Part shown: in pieces, positions 12,504 to 25,009 of the stretch
Layout: each line of letters starts with the position of its first letter
Position numbering within the stretch: position 1 is the first letter of the stretch
Source: Patiria miniata
Taxonomy: Eukaryota > Echinodermata > Asteroidea > Valvatida > Asterinidae
Reading direction: 5' to 3'
NCBI RefSeq assembly: GCF_015706575.1
Contig: NW_024037063.1
Location: forward strand, 22,940,927 to 23,004,926
DNA: 64,000 bases
Program-made: the position numbers and the translations under genes
The notes under the pieces: model-generated
What the model saw: the letters and a program-made list of their open reading frames with translations, nothing else
Told to the model about the DNA's origin: nothing
The model's database searches: none

Positions 12504-15500
12504 TAACGCCTGCATCAGATCCAGTCCATTATTTTAAAAACCCCTCATGTTGTGGTTAATTTCAGGAGCTGTCCCTCTGGGTTACGAACGGCAAGAAGTG
12601 CAAGCAAGTTTATTATTCCCTTGTCATTGTGTATTGATGAGAATGGACGACACGATGGGGCATCTTCTTTACCTTGCTCGACTACTATTTCATGGGCCTT
12701 AAAATAGTTCAAGGGCATTAATGGTCAACGCACAGGATCACACTCAAACATTGATTACTCATACTGTAAAGCTGTGACGTTTAATACCAAAATAATGAAC
12801 CCGATACTGAGCCCGGGACTTCCGAGTACGGAACCTAAAATTGTGTTGAAAATGGAGCCTGGAGTCTAAGCTGGAGTCGAGGTCGTGGTTTGGGAAACAC
12901 AGATAAACGGCTAAAACAGTCGCGTGACTTTACTCAAAAAATTCCATTTTGTTCAATCAAACGACACACGAGCATTCCTTTTGCGCACTTTTCAGCAAAA
13001 TGAATGCCAAATATACCAAGATAGTAATGAAACCTTTGCGTCATTGTTCGGAGGCTGCGTCGGTTTTCATTGATACAGAAATGCGATACAATTCAAGAGG
13101 TCTGACCGCGCGCTGCGGTCACAATTTGGCGCATAAACAGTTTTGTTGCCCCATAACAAATTGATATTTTCCCCCTTAAAAAATATCAATTTTCCAAGAT
13201 ATTTGGTTTAGGTTTTAATTCCCAGAGAGACATCTCGTTGTTCACCAGGTGATTATTCATAACTAAAGACGCTATATTAAATTGACATTTGAAAATCGTT
13301 TCACACTTATGGAGTTGAAACGAAAGCATCTTTGAAGAAAATATTGTTGTAAGGCAAAAAAAAAACATTCAACAGCCGTCGAGTCTTATCTTAACGCCCT
13401 AAGGACGCTCGCTATAAGAGCACAGTGCACTATTCGATATTAAAGCCAGGACCTTAAAACTCCGGTAATAAAGCCAGTGTCACGAAAGATTCCACTAGAG
13501 AAATAAACCTCGTTTGCCTTAAAGACACTTTAGGAGTTTTCTCCCTTTTTAAAAAGCAAATGCAGTCATTGCAAACAACCAATACAGTGGACTGGTGCTC
13601 ATTTTGCATATTGATAACCAAGCGAATATTGCTCCGGTAACATTATGATTATTTCCGAAACTTACAGCTAGACAAGTTTGAGATTAGAACGCGAAATCGT
13701 GTCTTCGTACCCCAGGATGTACATTTACCCCCGCCCAGTTGTGGTGTAGAGCTATCAACTGATGAAGGCGGTGCAAATTAATGTCCGCAGGCGTTTCTGC
13801 GAAGCGAATTGTAGTTTTGCGACGCTTGACTTATAGGTATGTATCCATTTACAAAATCACATCGTCCTCCCTAAGGCAAGGCAAGGACCTCTGTTTTCAT
13901 GTTGGTCTCGTTTCCAAATAGCTGCAGTCTGCCAGAGAATTTGATTGGCACTCTCTATAAAAAAAAATAGATCAAGTTAGGTCAAAAATGTTACCAGTCC
14001 AAACAGGTAACGATGTGAATTGCTTTTGCCAAGTTCTGTTGTGAGGTCTGCCCTTCGGTCTTTCCTATAGACTCTACTGTTCTCCTTGGGAAATATCCTA
14101 TGGGGAATAAACCCAAGATATTCGATTTCCATTTTGATGGACGGTTTATCGGCTGAGGAAGATAGCAGTACTTAGCCACGGGCCGAGATTTCAAACGCCA
14201 ATTGGGACGTCTTCATTTCCAACCCCCCAAAATATCATCCACCAAAATCTCGGTCTCTTAGTCTGTGTAATCGAGCCTGAAGACACTGGATTCGATTTGA
14301 TAAACTCATATCGGACGAGGTATACCCACTTGTATAATTTCTGAAAGATGAGAGGTTATACGTTGTGTTAAGCCGCAAAGTCCAGTTTCGATTTCATGTG
14401 TATCCTGGGAAACTCTTGTTTGTGAAATGCATGAGGATCCCGCAGGTATTGTGTGTGAAGAACAACTAGATTCTGAGAAAGGGAAAAGTCTCCATACTCG
14501 AGTACATCTTGCCTTGTAGACCAATGGATGATAGAACACATGCATATTAAGGTTTCTGTCAACCACCTATGATGACTGGTAATGGCATGAGTTTCGTGGA
14601 ACACCGTGAATGACTGTGGAAATTGTGCGTGTTGAGTTTGTAAAATGTGTATTTTTAACAAATCGCATCTTGGTATACATTCACGGAACAAGAAAGGGAC
14701 GAAGAACAGAACGCAGTTCTATATGTAACAATAACCCCTAGGCCGTATAATACAAAAACTGAGATATTATACAAATAGCTTATGTGGTATAATTTTTAAC
14801 CGTATGGTGCTCATTTAATACAAAAACTCTTGAACGTCGTTAATACCATTCTATTACGTAAGAATCAATTCATATGGTTGGAGTACAGCCTGTATGTCAA
14901 CCCAAACCCAGAGTTTAAAAGACTTAGTTTACATTATTTATTTTTTCGATCAATGCAAAGTTAATGCTCGGTTGACTCGAACATTGATTTACCCCTTCCA
15001 CCTGTATGTGTGACATTGAGTAAGGTTGTTTCGCGGTCGTGCACCCCGCCTCCTGGCCCCTGAAGCACATAATGTTATACGCCGATCAATGCCACCGGTC
15101 GATCAGAAAATGGCGGGAAGAGATTGGCGCCCAAATCATGCATAGACACCGCGGTAACTAAAGTGGAAAACTTGCAGAAAGTCAAAGCTGATACTGCAGT
15201 CACACCTGGCTCAGCTGCAAGTACCATGTGGTCTTGTTTTGATACAAAAAAAGGTACATCACACCCTCAAAAATTAAGGATTTGTGCCTGCCCAACATCG
15301 GTCAAAATATCTCAAGCTCCAAGTTAAAATCATAACAAGTTCAGCTTGGGTTTTGCTGGGGACTGCTTTCTTAAAAGAATAGTCCACTTGAACAAAAGCC
15401 ATCATGAATAAGAAAACACAAATAAGATCCTGAAGATAATAGTGATGGTGTTCTATTATGTAGATAAAGGGAGTTATTAATTTGCCTTGTAGTGACGACC

Positions 15501-18500
15501 TTTACACCTTTCGGTATATTTCTGCAGTAATTAGTTTTTTTCCCCGGGCAAACATAAAAATGCTTCTAAAATCCCCTATTTCCATTGTATACACGGACTA
15601 TTATTATGCGAGGAATGGTGTAAGTGTTGGTTGGAGCAACGTAATTCCGGTTAAAATTATCAAACACGTTTCCGACCCGTCTTACCAATGCCGCTGGCTT
15701 ACATAAAATGTACTTTCCAGGAAATTACTAAAGTAGCCTGAATACAACGTCCTCCGGGGAATCCAGATGCGCCCGACATGACTATTTCTGCTGTCTAATA
15801 CCCAGACACCGATTCATCAACCCGTAATAATAATTGCTCGTTACATTTCACCGAGTTGTTTGTTTTAAACCCGTGGGGAATTCTTTCCACCGTTTGCCGC
15901 CATTTCGCAAGCCACCGGCAAGGTATGTCCGCGACGGCGTACGTGAAATTCGAATGCCTAATTAGCAGACGTATTGAGCTGTGTTGGCATTTAAGGCAAG
16001 AAATCGATCAATTCAGGAGCATTTGACACAGACGATCTGCTGTCTTCCTGTTCATTTTGTGTTAGCTTTGGCTAAGAAAAGGCAAAAAAAAAAAAAGGAC
16101 TGGTACATTTTAACCATCATGCATGTAAATATTGTCTTATTTTATAGTATAGTCTTATGAAGAGCCTTAAACAGCGGAATGTACCAGTCACATTAAATGT
16201 GTGCATATTTAATGTTCAATTAATTTTCTATTTTGACTAATAGAGCCTGTGTGGGATCTGCTACACATTACATCGCCGAGTAGAATAATTGTATTTAGCT
16301 AAACAAGGAATGGCTACGGTTTAGATGAGACTAACGTACAGGAATTAGTGACTAATGAATGAGACTGCCTTTGTAAAATTTACCATTATATTGACTTTTA
16401 CTCCTTCATTTAAGGCCATGACTCATTCCCGCCAAACGCAAAAGCAATATCAAAATTATGCCCGCTAGAGCACGCCCTCTAGAGACTCGCGAGGGGCTAT
16501 CATTGGTGACAGATACCATGAAATTAAATTAAGACTGCATATGAACGCAGTATTTTCTATATCTTCATCGGTTTTCTGACTTGATGTATCAATCCACATA
16601 AAGAGCTGCAGTCCGATGCTCTGACGCAGTTTTTTGTTCTTAATGATTTAAGTCTTGTGACGTCAATATGCCACTTCTAAAAAGTCTCGAACTAAAGATT
16701 ACTGTGTAGCATGGATTGGGCATGCATTGATTTCGTGCGGTGGCCTGTGTGTATGCTTTAAGCACTGTAATGCTACTCTTATCGCAACTCCCACTCGAAA
16801 TTGCAACTCGCAATCCCAAACTAGTTATCAAAATGTACTTCACGTCAATCCTGCCTACGGACATCATCGGGTGTATATACTGTACACCAAAGCAACCTCA
16901 GAATGCTTGTTTTCATCTTCCGCAAATGACTATGGATTTCCAGTAATGCACGCACTTGCTGGGGCCGCGGGTAGCGTAGGGAGAAAATACCAAACAGGAA
17001 AAGCGCTAACATCCCTTTGTGACTCAGGTTCGCAAAGCTTGCCACGCGCAACGAAATTCTAGCACACCGCGAGAACACTTGTGAATTTCTCCGTTCCCCC
17101 CCCCCCCCCCCCCGCGTCATCACACGGAACGGCGTCCATGAAAATCTCCCGGGGCGTAGGCGGGTGCCGACGGGCAAGAAACGGGCCAAGTTTACCGTCG
17201 TGTCACAAGGGTAACGAACGTGTCCCGAATCCAATCAGATAGCAATGCAATAATCATTCAGTATTGGCGGTGTTTTTAAGTTTACGTGCTTAGAATTATA
17301 AACAAGAATCGTTCTGGGAAATCCTGGTGTATGTTTTGTCCTCGTGCCTTATTTTAGGACTTCATACGGAGAAACGTAGGGCCTACCAGATTTTGCTCAT
17401 CCGCTGTGAGCATTTTGTCGATGATATTAAAGCTGTTTAACTCACCCACGTCCGTAGAATTTTAGTTTTACTTCGGGGACGTCGTGCCTCGAGAGCAAAT
17501 TTCTATATGTCTTGACTTTTTGAAGCCTGTGAAAATAGAGGTCTCGGTATCGGGAGGATCTAGCTCCGTGCGTGCTATCGTAATCTTGGGCCTCGAGCCT
17601 AGTCGAGTGATCGTATTTTTTGTCCTGGCTATTTGGGCTGTAAAGGCCCAACATGCTCAATTTTTACCAGGCCTATACAATGGCTCTTCCTCAAAACAAG
17701 TCAGAATAATGTCAATCAATTATATTTACACCTGTAGTCAAGAAATGAAGATTATAAAAACTGTTATCTTTTCATTTTAGAAAGGTCTTGGCTTTGTTAA
17801 ATTTTAAATCATTCATGAAACTGTACAACTTTCCCCTTTTGTTCCTAACCGTACGATTATACTGAATTCTCATCCGCGAGCAGTTTGTTGAAAACAGCAA
17901 CGGATGGAATAATGGTATCAATTATTGCAATTTTAATATCTTGGATTCAAAATTAACGGATAATAATTAAGGACTTGATTATTCGCGGCAACATTTCAAC
18001 ATTTTCCCCGTGCATACTGGCAGACGTGCCCGGTTACAGCTGAACTTATCTGCTGCTATACCTGTTCCTCGTGATTACCCGGCAGAAGGTGCGCAGTACG
18101 TTCACGACGAAATCGATTAATATTGGACTCGGCATACATCGATGAAAATTCATTCAAATGTCACGGCTAGTCTGCAAGGATTCAAGCCTTTCTTCCCTTT
18201 CTTCTTCCTTTTCTTCTTCTTCTTCTTCTTAAATAGAAAACACGGCTAGGCTTTGCCCGCCATGAACTTTCAAATGCAATTGCCCTCAGTCTTATTGACT
18301 TGGTATACGTGGGGTCAGCGGGTGCCATGAATAGAAATGTAAGCGAATTAGTACGTCGTATGTAAACCATACCAAGATAGTTGATAGTGATGTCATGGTA
18401 ATAAGTATGCTGATAAACGACACCTAAAATTGTGTTTGTTTTAAATTTTAAAAAAGGAAGGGAGTGACGCAACTATTTCCCGGACAAGTTTCAGAAATTT

Positions 18501-18780
18501 TGCTCAAGGGGTAACCGTCCCTGGATTAACCATCCTGCTGTCTGAACAGTCACAGACAGTAAAAAAAAAAAGCAATCCTCTTTCCATGCCGTGACTTTTA
18601 CATATGCTAATCACCAACAGTCAGATTATTTTAAAGCACTGAACTAAACTAGTCAAATTCAGTCAGCAAAAAAAAACAGGCAAGAAGTAGGCACATCTGG
18701 CTTATCAATCACCTACAGACAAAGCACAGCTGTATCAAGTTACATAAACAGTGGTTTTGTAATTGAGTCGATTGATTTTG
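12504..18780. other. No gene seen
   Basis: No recognisable host gene in about 6.3 kb. Two overlapping minus-strand open frames near 14306-14691, and frames on both strands at 16640-17234 around a run of C (17097-17113), have no family likeness. A polypyrimidine run (CTTCTT repeats) lies at about 18185-18232. Confidence 0.35.
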
Positions 18781-18784
18781 ACTG

Positions 18785-18905
18785 AAAGGACAACTTGGCA
18801 TAGAATAGTTAGGAACCGAAATGACAGGGCTGGATAGCTCAGTTGGTAGAGCGCCAATACGGTATTCAGGAGGTCGCAGGTTCAAACCCGCTAGACAATT
18901 CCCTC
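18785..18905 (+). repeat. tRNA-head SINE, copy 1
   Basis: The core agggctggatagctcagttgg gives a tRNA A-box and ggtcgcaggttcaaaccc a B-box, spaced as in a tRNA. A short conserved piece before the head (taggaaccg) matches the copy at 28400-28608. The 3' part diverges after the B-box. It is not a functional tRNA because the acceptor stem does not pair. Confidence 0.75.
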
Positions 18906-19643
18906 CGCCACTACCCTGGATCCACCTTAACAGTCGTGTGCCTTCTCAAGACGTGTTTGAATTAATATTTGTCGTGTTATAACATCCTCAGCAGACTCGT
19001 GTTCAAGTGAATCTTTGTTGACGCCAAACGGAAACAAAACAAATTTCCAGAAACGTTCGAAATCAACGCAGCCGTCACATCAACGTTTTAATCAAATCTG
19101 CGCGATATTGCTCGATCTTGTCTCATCCCCGGTCGCCTGCGTCATCATCTGTGAGACTTCGTGGACACTCTCGTTGTGTTGTTTTTTTTCACGAAAATCT
19201 ATCTTGAAGGTCATGCATGACGATCTAAAGACGAGCACCGCGAACAGAAAAGATTGGCAGGGGAGAGATAACCCACGAAGTTCCCGGGAAGAACGGTGCT
19301 AGAATCCCGTCGTCCCTCTCTCGTATAAACCAATAAAGGCTTCATCTCCTTTACATATAATCTTTCAAAATCTGCTCCACAAATCTAATGACTGCACAAC
19401 AACAATCGTGCACGGAGTGACCTTTTTCTCGATAATGTAATTTTCTGCATATTACCGCCATGATGCAGGTCAATATATGTTTTGACAGTCCGTTAATTGC
19501 GTATGGCGTGTCGTAACAGAAAATAATTTTATACATTGTACCAATATGCTGACATTTTGGTTTATGTCATGTTGCTGTGGGATAGAGTTTCGCACTAACA
19601 AGATAAACAGGCACAACATCTCTTATTTGTGTTGTGTCCTAAT
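18906..19643. other. No gene seen
   Basis: Unique sequence between the SINE and the hAT MITE. A short plus-strand open frame (19015-19302) has no recognisable motif. Confidence 0.3.
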
Positions 19644-19953
19644 CAAGGGCGGATCCAGAACACAATTTTGCGGGGGGCCAAAAAAAAAATTTTGGTCCCC
19701 CAAAAAAGTGGGTCAAAAAAATTACGGCGTATTACCGCTTAAGGGCCCCGAATTTTTTTTGGATTCTAGATGCTCTGTGGTGCGATCTGAGGCAATTTCT
19801 GACCACTTTAACCAATGTTTTTTTGAGGAAAAGATGGTGGTGTACTCATTGCCTGCCTTTATTGCGATGTCACATAAAAACAAAAAAAATGGTTTCGTTT
19901 TTTTGGGGGGGGGCATTGCCCCCTTTGCCCCCCCCCCCCTGGATCCGCCCTTG
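19644..19953. mobile_element. hAT-type MITE with 15-bp perfect TIRs
   Basis: This 310-base element has perfect 15-base terminal inverted repeats (caagggcggatccag). It is flanked by an 8-base target duplication with one mismatch: gtcctaat (19636-19643) and gttctaat (19954-19961). An 8-base duplication is the hAT hallmark. The interior is rich in runs of G, A and C and has no transposase, so the element is non-autonomous. Confidence 0.85.
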
Positions 19954-19961
19954 GTTCTAAT

Positions 19962-21660
19962 GGTGTTCTAAAGATTATCAACAGTCGTGACCACCATTCA
20001 ACTAACGTCAGGTAACATAAAAACATGCATACCCCTACCCAAAAGTCAACTATCAAACCTTTAACTTGTACTTCGATCGCCCCACCATGCGATATCCACA
20101 CTTTGGAGCAGGTTGGTGTGATAATAAACTAGAATAACTGATAGAAATTCCCGCCCAGATAACAAATACCACAGTGCTAATGTAAAACAAGTCAAAAGCG
20201 TCACAGTGGGAAGCCCTCTCTCCTCTCCCCTCATACGTCAACACCACATCTGCGCCCTTGCATCCCATCACTTGCCCCCCCCCCCCCCCTCGGTTCGATA
20301 CAACGAACTGGCGGTATTTTTTAATGAGGAAACCCTGCCTCGATGACCAAGTTTGATGCGGCAAATATATCACTGTGGGCTGGCCCGAGGCAGATTAACC
20401 CGTTCGGTCAATCTCTGCACATCGGTGAACATGTCAAATAGATTTATGGATGATTTCCGAGACTCTTGCGTCTTTATTGGAGACGCTCAGCTGGACTGCC
20501 GATTAGTGGTCGGAGCGCGTTTTACGTGTTGCCTGTGGCAACAACGATGGTCACTGCTAGTACTCGACCAATGATTGGTTCCCACGTCACGTGATAGTGT
20601 GACGTACAGTGGTTAAACTTCACCTGACTAGAGTCGAACAGCAAAACGTCTTCTTTGGCCCGAAAAGTCATGAAAATTTAAAGACAGAAATCGTCTGTTA
20701 CGCCTGTCTGATTTCTTGTCGTTAGGGCCTATTATGGTGATACAACGTTTCATCAGCGCTGACGCCGTGAAATTGGTTGTAAATTTTTAACCTTAATCTG
20801 TTCTTTTCTGGAATGATGAGAAGGAACGGCTTCATGTCCTTTCAGTGTTTACAATATTTGGTTTCAGTTCAGCTATTTTGAAAGCATAACTGTTGTTTTT
20901 TTTAATTGCTCATTTGGGAGAGGTGAAAGTGTTTGCAATTTGTGGGTGAAAGTGTCGGCCAAAAAGCCCGTTTGATTACTCCGATGTGAATTGGGCACTC
21001 TGCTTCGTAAAGGGCAAAGGTGTGAAATGAAACCCAAAGAGTTCTTATTAGGTGAACTTCTCCCGGTGTGATTTCCGTTCCTGATCGGCCCGACTCCACG
21101 TTCTAGACCTACATCGACCCTGGCAAGTTGCCATCCGACCCGCAATAAGAAGTCATTACGTAGTCACTTCTAGTTTAAGTTATGTCGGCTATATCGCCTA
21201 ACCATCTCACATTCACACTGGGCTCGAAATTAACAAAATCATTGAACCACAGGCTGTGAACTTTTTCCAGATAGATTTCTTTCAGTTAATGATTTTGTAA
21301 GCGACATTAAGTCGGCAGGCGTTTTTGTCAACGCCAGCTGCGCGCGTAGGAATGGCTTCCGCGAAATTAAAACCGACACCATGATATTTTGGTGTGAGTG
21401 GGAAGGTGTAAAATTCTATTGGAGTGATATTTATAGGCGTGATATTCAAATATACTAACAAAACAACGTACTTTTATTTTCACAAGTTGGTCGTGAACAT
21501 GGTCGGAGTACCATCCGCTTGTAAGAGCCCGTACCTTAAGCTGCGCGAACGCCAGTACCATAGACTGCATGCGCTTGGCCCGCAGTTTTTTTGGTGTGAG
21601 TTTCGTACTATACATGCCCCCATGATTGGGTCATGCATTGTATTATTGAATAGATTTGTT
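19962..21660. other. No gene seen
   Basis: No recognised coding. Contains a C-run at about 20275-20289 and several short unremarkable open frames. Confidence 0.3.
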
Positions 21661-21664
21661 TTCA

Positions 21665-22165
21665 GGGTGTTTTGTTGTGTTGCGTTTACGTTGCATTGCG
21701 TTGTTCGGGTATATGTCAGTGTTCAGTTGTGTTGTGTTGTGCCGCGTTGGATTGCGTTGAAGTGTTGTATAATTATTGTAATGCGTTGAGTTACGTTGCG
21801 TAGCGTCGCGTTGTGTTGTGCATGTTGTGTTAGCCCAGTTTCCATAATCATAACTTTGGAAACGCAGAGATCAACGCCAACAAGACCCAAACTGCAACTC
21901 AGACATGATGGAAACATTATTTTCATCCAGAAAATGTCTCAGACAGACGCAAATTATCTCGCATACGATCGGCAAAAGTTAACCAAGTTTCCCGACGGTT
22001 CCGCGCACTGTCCTCGCATTCTGCTTCTTATTCGACTGAAATGGAAAACAGGCTTTATGTTGTTCTGCAGTATGTGTTGTATCGAGATGCGTTGAGTTGC
22101 GTTCCGTTGCGTGGCGTTGTGCTATGCACTGCATGCCTGCGTTACGCTGTGCTGTGTTGTGTTCA
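21665..22165. repeat. Pentamer-rich (TTGCG/TTGTG) DNA in two blocks
   Basis: Degenerate repeats of GTTGC/GTTGT fill 21665-21835 and 22065-22165. About 230 bases of non-repetitive sequence lie between, so a single older array may have been split by an insertion. The minus-strand frames reading Asn-Ala-Thr-Gln-Arg are products of the pentamer and are not genes. Confidence 0.6.
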
Positions 22166-22569
22166 AGGTTGAAGTGTTTAATAGTTAACAATATACCAAA
22201 ACACATTTTATAAAAGCTGATAAAGCCAACAAAACTACCAGTATAGAGCAACACAAGTGCACACAGTGTAACCGCGTTTTGATCGTTCACTTTGGATTTA
22301 TTAACGCTCTGCCACGGGTCTTCTTTTAGCCCCGGCGAGAACTGATTAGTCGAACTCTGATCGAATTTGATTCTTCACACGCTCCAATTAGTTCTAGCCA
22401 AGCGGGTCAGCGCTGACCCCGATGTGAAAATTACCGTTTGGGATATAAAAGACGGAAAAACTGAGAATCGCTGAAGAGAGAGAGAGAGATGGGGGAGAGA
22501 AACAGGTCGGCTGGAAAGAAGTGATGTCCTCCGAGCAAGTCACATCACAACCAAATTAAGAACATTACT

Positions 22570-22755
22570 GATCCATTAGGCCCCGCCCACAGCGCACGTG
22601 GGCAACACGCACGTGCGATTCTTCAATGCCACACTGCATTTCAGCTGCGCGCGTCATCCGCGCGTACACGCATGTCGGACTTTTTGTGCACGCGTGTCGG
22701 CCATTAATCACAGCTGTGATTGGTCAACACGTAATTGGGCGGGGCTTAATGGATC
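22570..22755. mobile_element. CpG-rich inverted-repeat element (MITE-like)
   Basis: gatccattaggccccgccca (22570-22589) returns in inverted form, with one mismatch, at 22736-22755. The interior is unusually CpG-rich with repeated CACGTG and GCGCGT. No clear target duplication is seen, so the family is unknown. Confidence 0.6.
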
Positions 22756-22792
22756 GGTCCATTTGGACGGGGAGCGATAACAAGTAAGTTAA

Positions 22793-23302
22793 AGGTATAG
22801 TCCATCATTTGTAATTTGTGCATTTTGTTCGTTTGAAGCAACAAAAGAGTTCAAAATCTAATGAAGGATACTGAGCAACTAACCTGATGAAGTTTCAGCT
22901 AAGCTTCAGCTGTACATTCCGAGAAAAACAGCATTCTAAGATCTCAATTTCAAATCAAAAGTTGCTGAATCATGTTTTGAATTGTTTTGAATTGCAACTA
23001 TACGCGACGTCGCGCACTGATCCGACGAATTATAACAACCGCGCGCGCGTATGCGTCGTTCGAATACTTGTGCGCGCTTCGCTGAATAACAAAACAACTA
23101 CTAATTTAAATTTTCCTACGGTGCTTCTTAAGAATCACCGTTGGAAATGCCTTCTTTCGTTGATTACTTCAAAATGACAGCTTCCCAGAAAGAATAATTT
23201 CACAGGGAGTTTAGTCCCCTTACTATCTTTCAACCAAGTTAGTTTTTCAACAATAATTACGCCAGTTACTTCTCGGATGGCTGCAAATGATGGACTCTAC
23301 CT
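22793..23302. mobile_element. TTAA-flanked MITE
   Basis: This 510-base element has about 22-base terminal inverted repeats beginning aggta(t/g)agtccatcatttg (20 of 22 match). TTAA lies on both sides (22789-22792 and 23303-23306), as for elements inserting at TTAA (piggyBac or Kolobok types). The interior open frame (22887-23177) has no transposase motif, so the element is non-autonomous. Confidence 0.75.
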
Positions 23303-23579
23303 TTAACCTACTTTGATCCAGGCGACTTGGAAGCCGAGGTGTTTATGTGGGCATTACTTGCTCCACTTTGCCTACTAATTGAATTCAAGTGCAAATGTGG
23401 CAATTTGCTGTATGTACAATTTCTCCATCAATTCTTTTTACTTTTTACGATCGTGTGCGCGTACCTTTTATTTTTTTCTCGGCTACAATTCCCCTCAGTA
23501 ATTGCAATACATGTATTTTCACTCACGACATTATTCACTTGCGTGTGGCATCCACTATACTACAAATATTCTCCAACTC

Positions 23580-23850
23580 AAATGTTAACACTGTTTGTTG
23601 AGCCAAATTATACAGTGTTATAATATGTTTACACCTCATAGTGTATACACTAAATAAATACCTTCTTATATCAGATGGTGCTACACTCACACCGAATAGT
23701 ATCTATACATTTGACAGTGTTGTGAAAACTATATATGGTGTTTGTTGTGAGCATGCCGGATGGTGTTAAACAAATTCCTTGTTGTTTCCATCAGATACTG
23801 GGTTAATGAAATACTACACGGTGTTATTTTCATACCGATGGTTATTAATT
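23580..23850. repeat. Degenerate short-period repeat (ggtgtt / cagtgtt)
   Basis: Spaced copies of acactg, cagtgtt, ggtgtt and ggtgctacac occur every 25-50 bases. They look like a decayed minisatellite or ends of old elements. No open frame of interest. Confidence 0.3.
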
Positions 23851-23861
23851 GTCACATTATA

Positions 23862-24238
23862 CTGACGTCGCCAAGGGGGGGGGCAGGGGGGCACGTGCCC
23901 CCCCTGGAAAACCTAGTGCCCCCCCCCCCCCGAGTGCCCCCCCCCCCATCAAATGCTGGTGCCCCCCTATCCTCTGCAAAATTCTGCGCGTTGTTAAAAT
24001 CATTACCTCAAAAATAGCAATTTCTTGAGATATCTTCAGATCGAATTTAGCATCAAATGTGGCACCATTTTGCATCTAGCCCATCCTCCGTATGCGAAAA
24101 TTTTCCAAAGGGGAGGGGGGCACCCTTAGACCCCTCCCCCAGGACGGCGATCCGTATCCACCTAAGTGCCCCCCCCCCCCATCAAATGCTGGTGCCCCCC
24201 TGTGCCCCCCCAGACTGAAAAGTCTGGTGACGCCACTG
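23862..24238. mobile_element. hAT-like MITE, decayed, C/G-run rich
   Basis: The right end ctggtgacgccactg is, inverted, cagtggcgtcaccag. The left end ctgacgtcgccaag matches it with several changes. An internal motif, catcaaatgctggtgcccccc, occurs twice (about 23947 and 24180). CAGTGGCG-type termini are common in hAT MITEs. I found no target duplication, so the limits are approximate. The proline- or glycine-rich frames over it come from the C/G runs. Confidence 0.55.
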
Positions 24239-24704
24239 CGCAGAACGCGCTCCCCAGCTACCGTGCGGTGCGACCGACCCCCCCCCCCCCCCCCCCCCAT
24301 CCCCGTTCGTACGTTCGGTCGTTCCGACGCTCAAATAGCTTGGGGCGCATGCATGCAAGCCCATCACTGTACAAGCGCGTCAACAAAAATGACAGAATAA
24401 AAATCCATTTGAGAAATGACCAACGATTTGCCGCCTGAGGTCAGGACTGTGGAAAAGTATGCATTTGATCTGTAGGTTCACGCCACGTTTCTTCTAAAGT
24501 GAACAAGTGTGAAGCTAATGTGTAGAGAAGTTGTAGATCAAAATTGAAGGATTTTTGTGCTTACCAAGAACACAGGTGTTACGTGTGCTTGGCATAATAT
24601 CTGTGTGAACTTAAACAAACCCAAATGTTTGGTAGACGTATAATGGTTGCAACGTGTTGGTTAATTATGCGGAAACAGGCCGACTAAACCATGACCAATA
24701 CAAC

Positions 24705-24833
24705 CACTGTTCGCCTCATGTTCCATATATCAGTATAGAGGAAAAATTTCAATTTCACACTATGTGGTTCAACCGCATGGTGTGAAATTGAAATGTTTCC
24801 TCTATACTAATATGAAACATGGGGCGATTGTTT
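24705..24833. mobile_element. Fold-back element with ~50-bp arms
   Basis: The sequence is nearly a palindrome centred at about 24770. Arms include cagtatagagg and caatttcacac on the left and their complements on the right, and extend outward through catgtt...aacatg to gttcgcc/gggcga. No coding is present. It would fold into a long hairpin if transcribed. Confidence 0.7.
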
Positions 24834-25009
24834 TTCTTTAAGAAATTAAAAATTGCGCATCGTCACAGTCAAGTTCCTTCATCAGGATGCAATTCTAGCT
24901 TGATGCGTCCCGTCATGCTTCGTGACCAACACCAGATCCCTCTGCGCCATTCTCAGATGACTGTCATAACAAAGTGACCGAAACGTCGAGTTAAAACCTG
25001 ATTCCTCTT

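Noticed and set aside
14306-14691. Two overlapping minus-strand frames of 86 and 107 codons
   Set aside because: They overlap in different phases and neither resembles a known protein.
16640-17234. Overlapping frames on both strands around a C-run
   Set aside because: No recognisable family, no splice context, and composition driven by local GC.
18828-18900. Functional tRNA gene
   Set aside because: A and B boxes are present, but the acceptor and anticodon arms do not pair and the unit is dispersed with a leader, so it is a SINE.
23327-23623. Hydrophobic 98-codon frame
   Set aside because: AT-rich sequence gives chance Phe/Leu-rich frames; no homology.
23857-24438. Proline- and glycine-rich frames on both strands
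   Set aside because: They arise from runs of C and G within a MITE.
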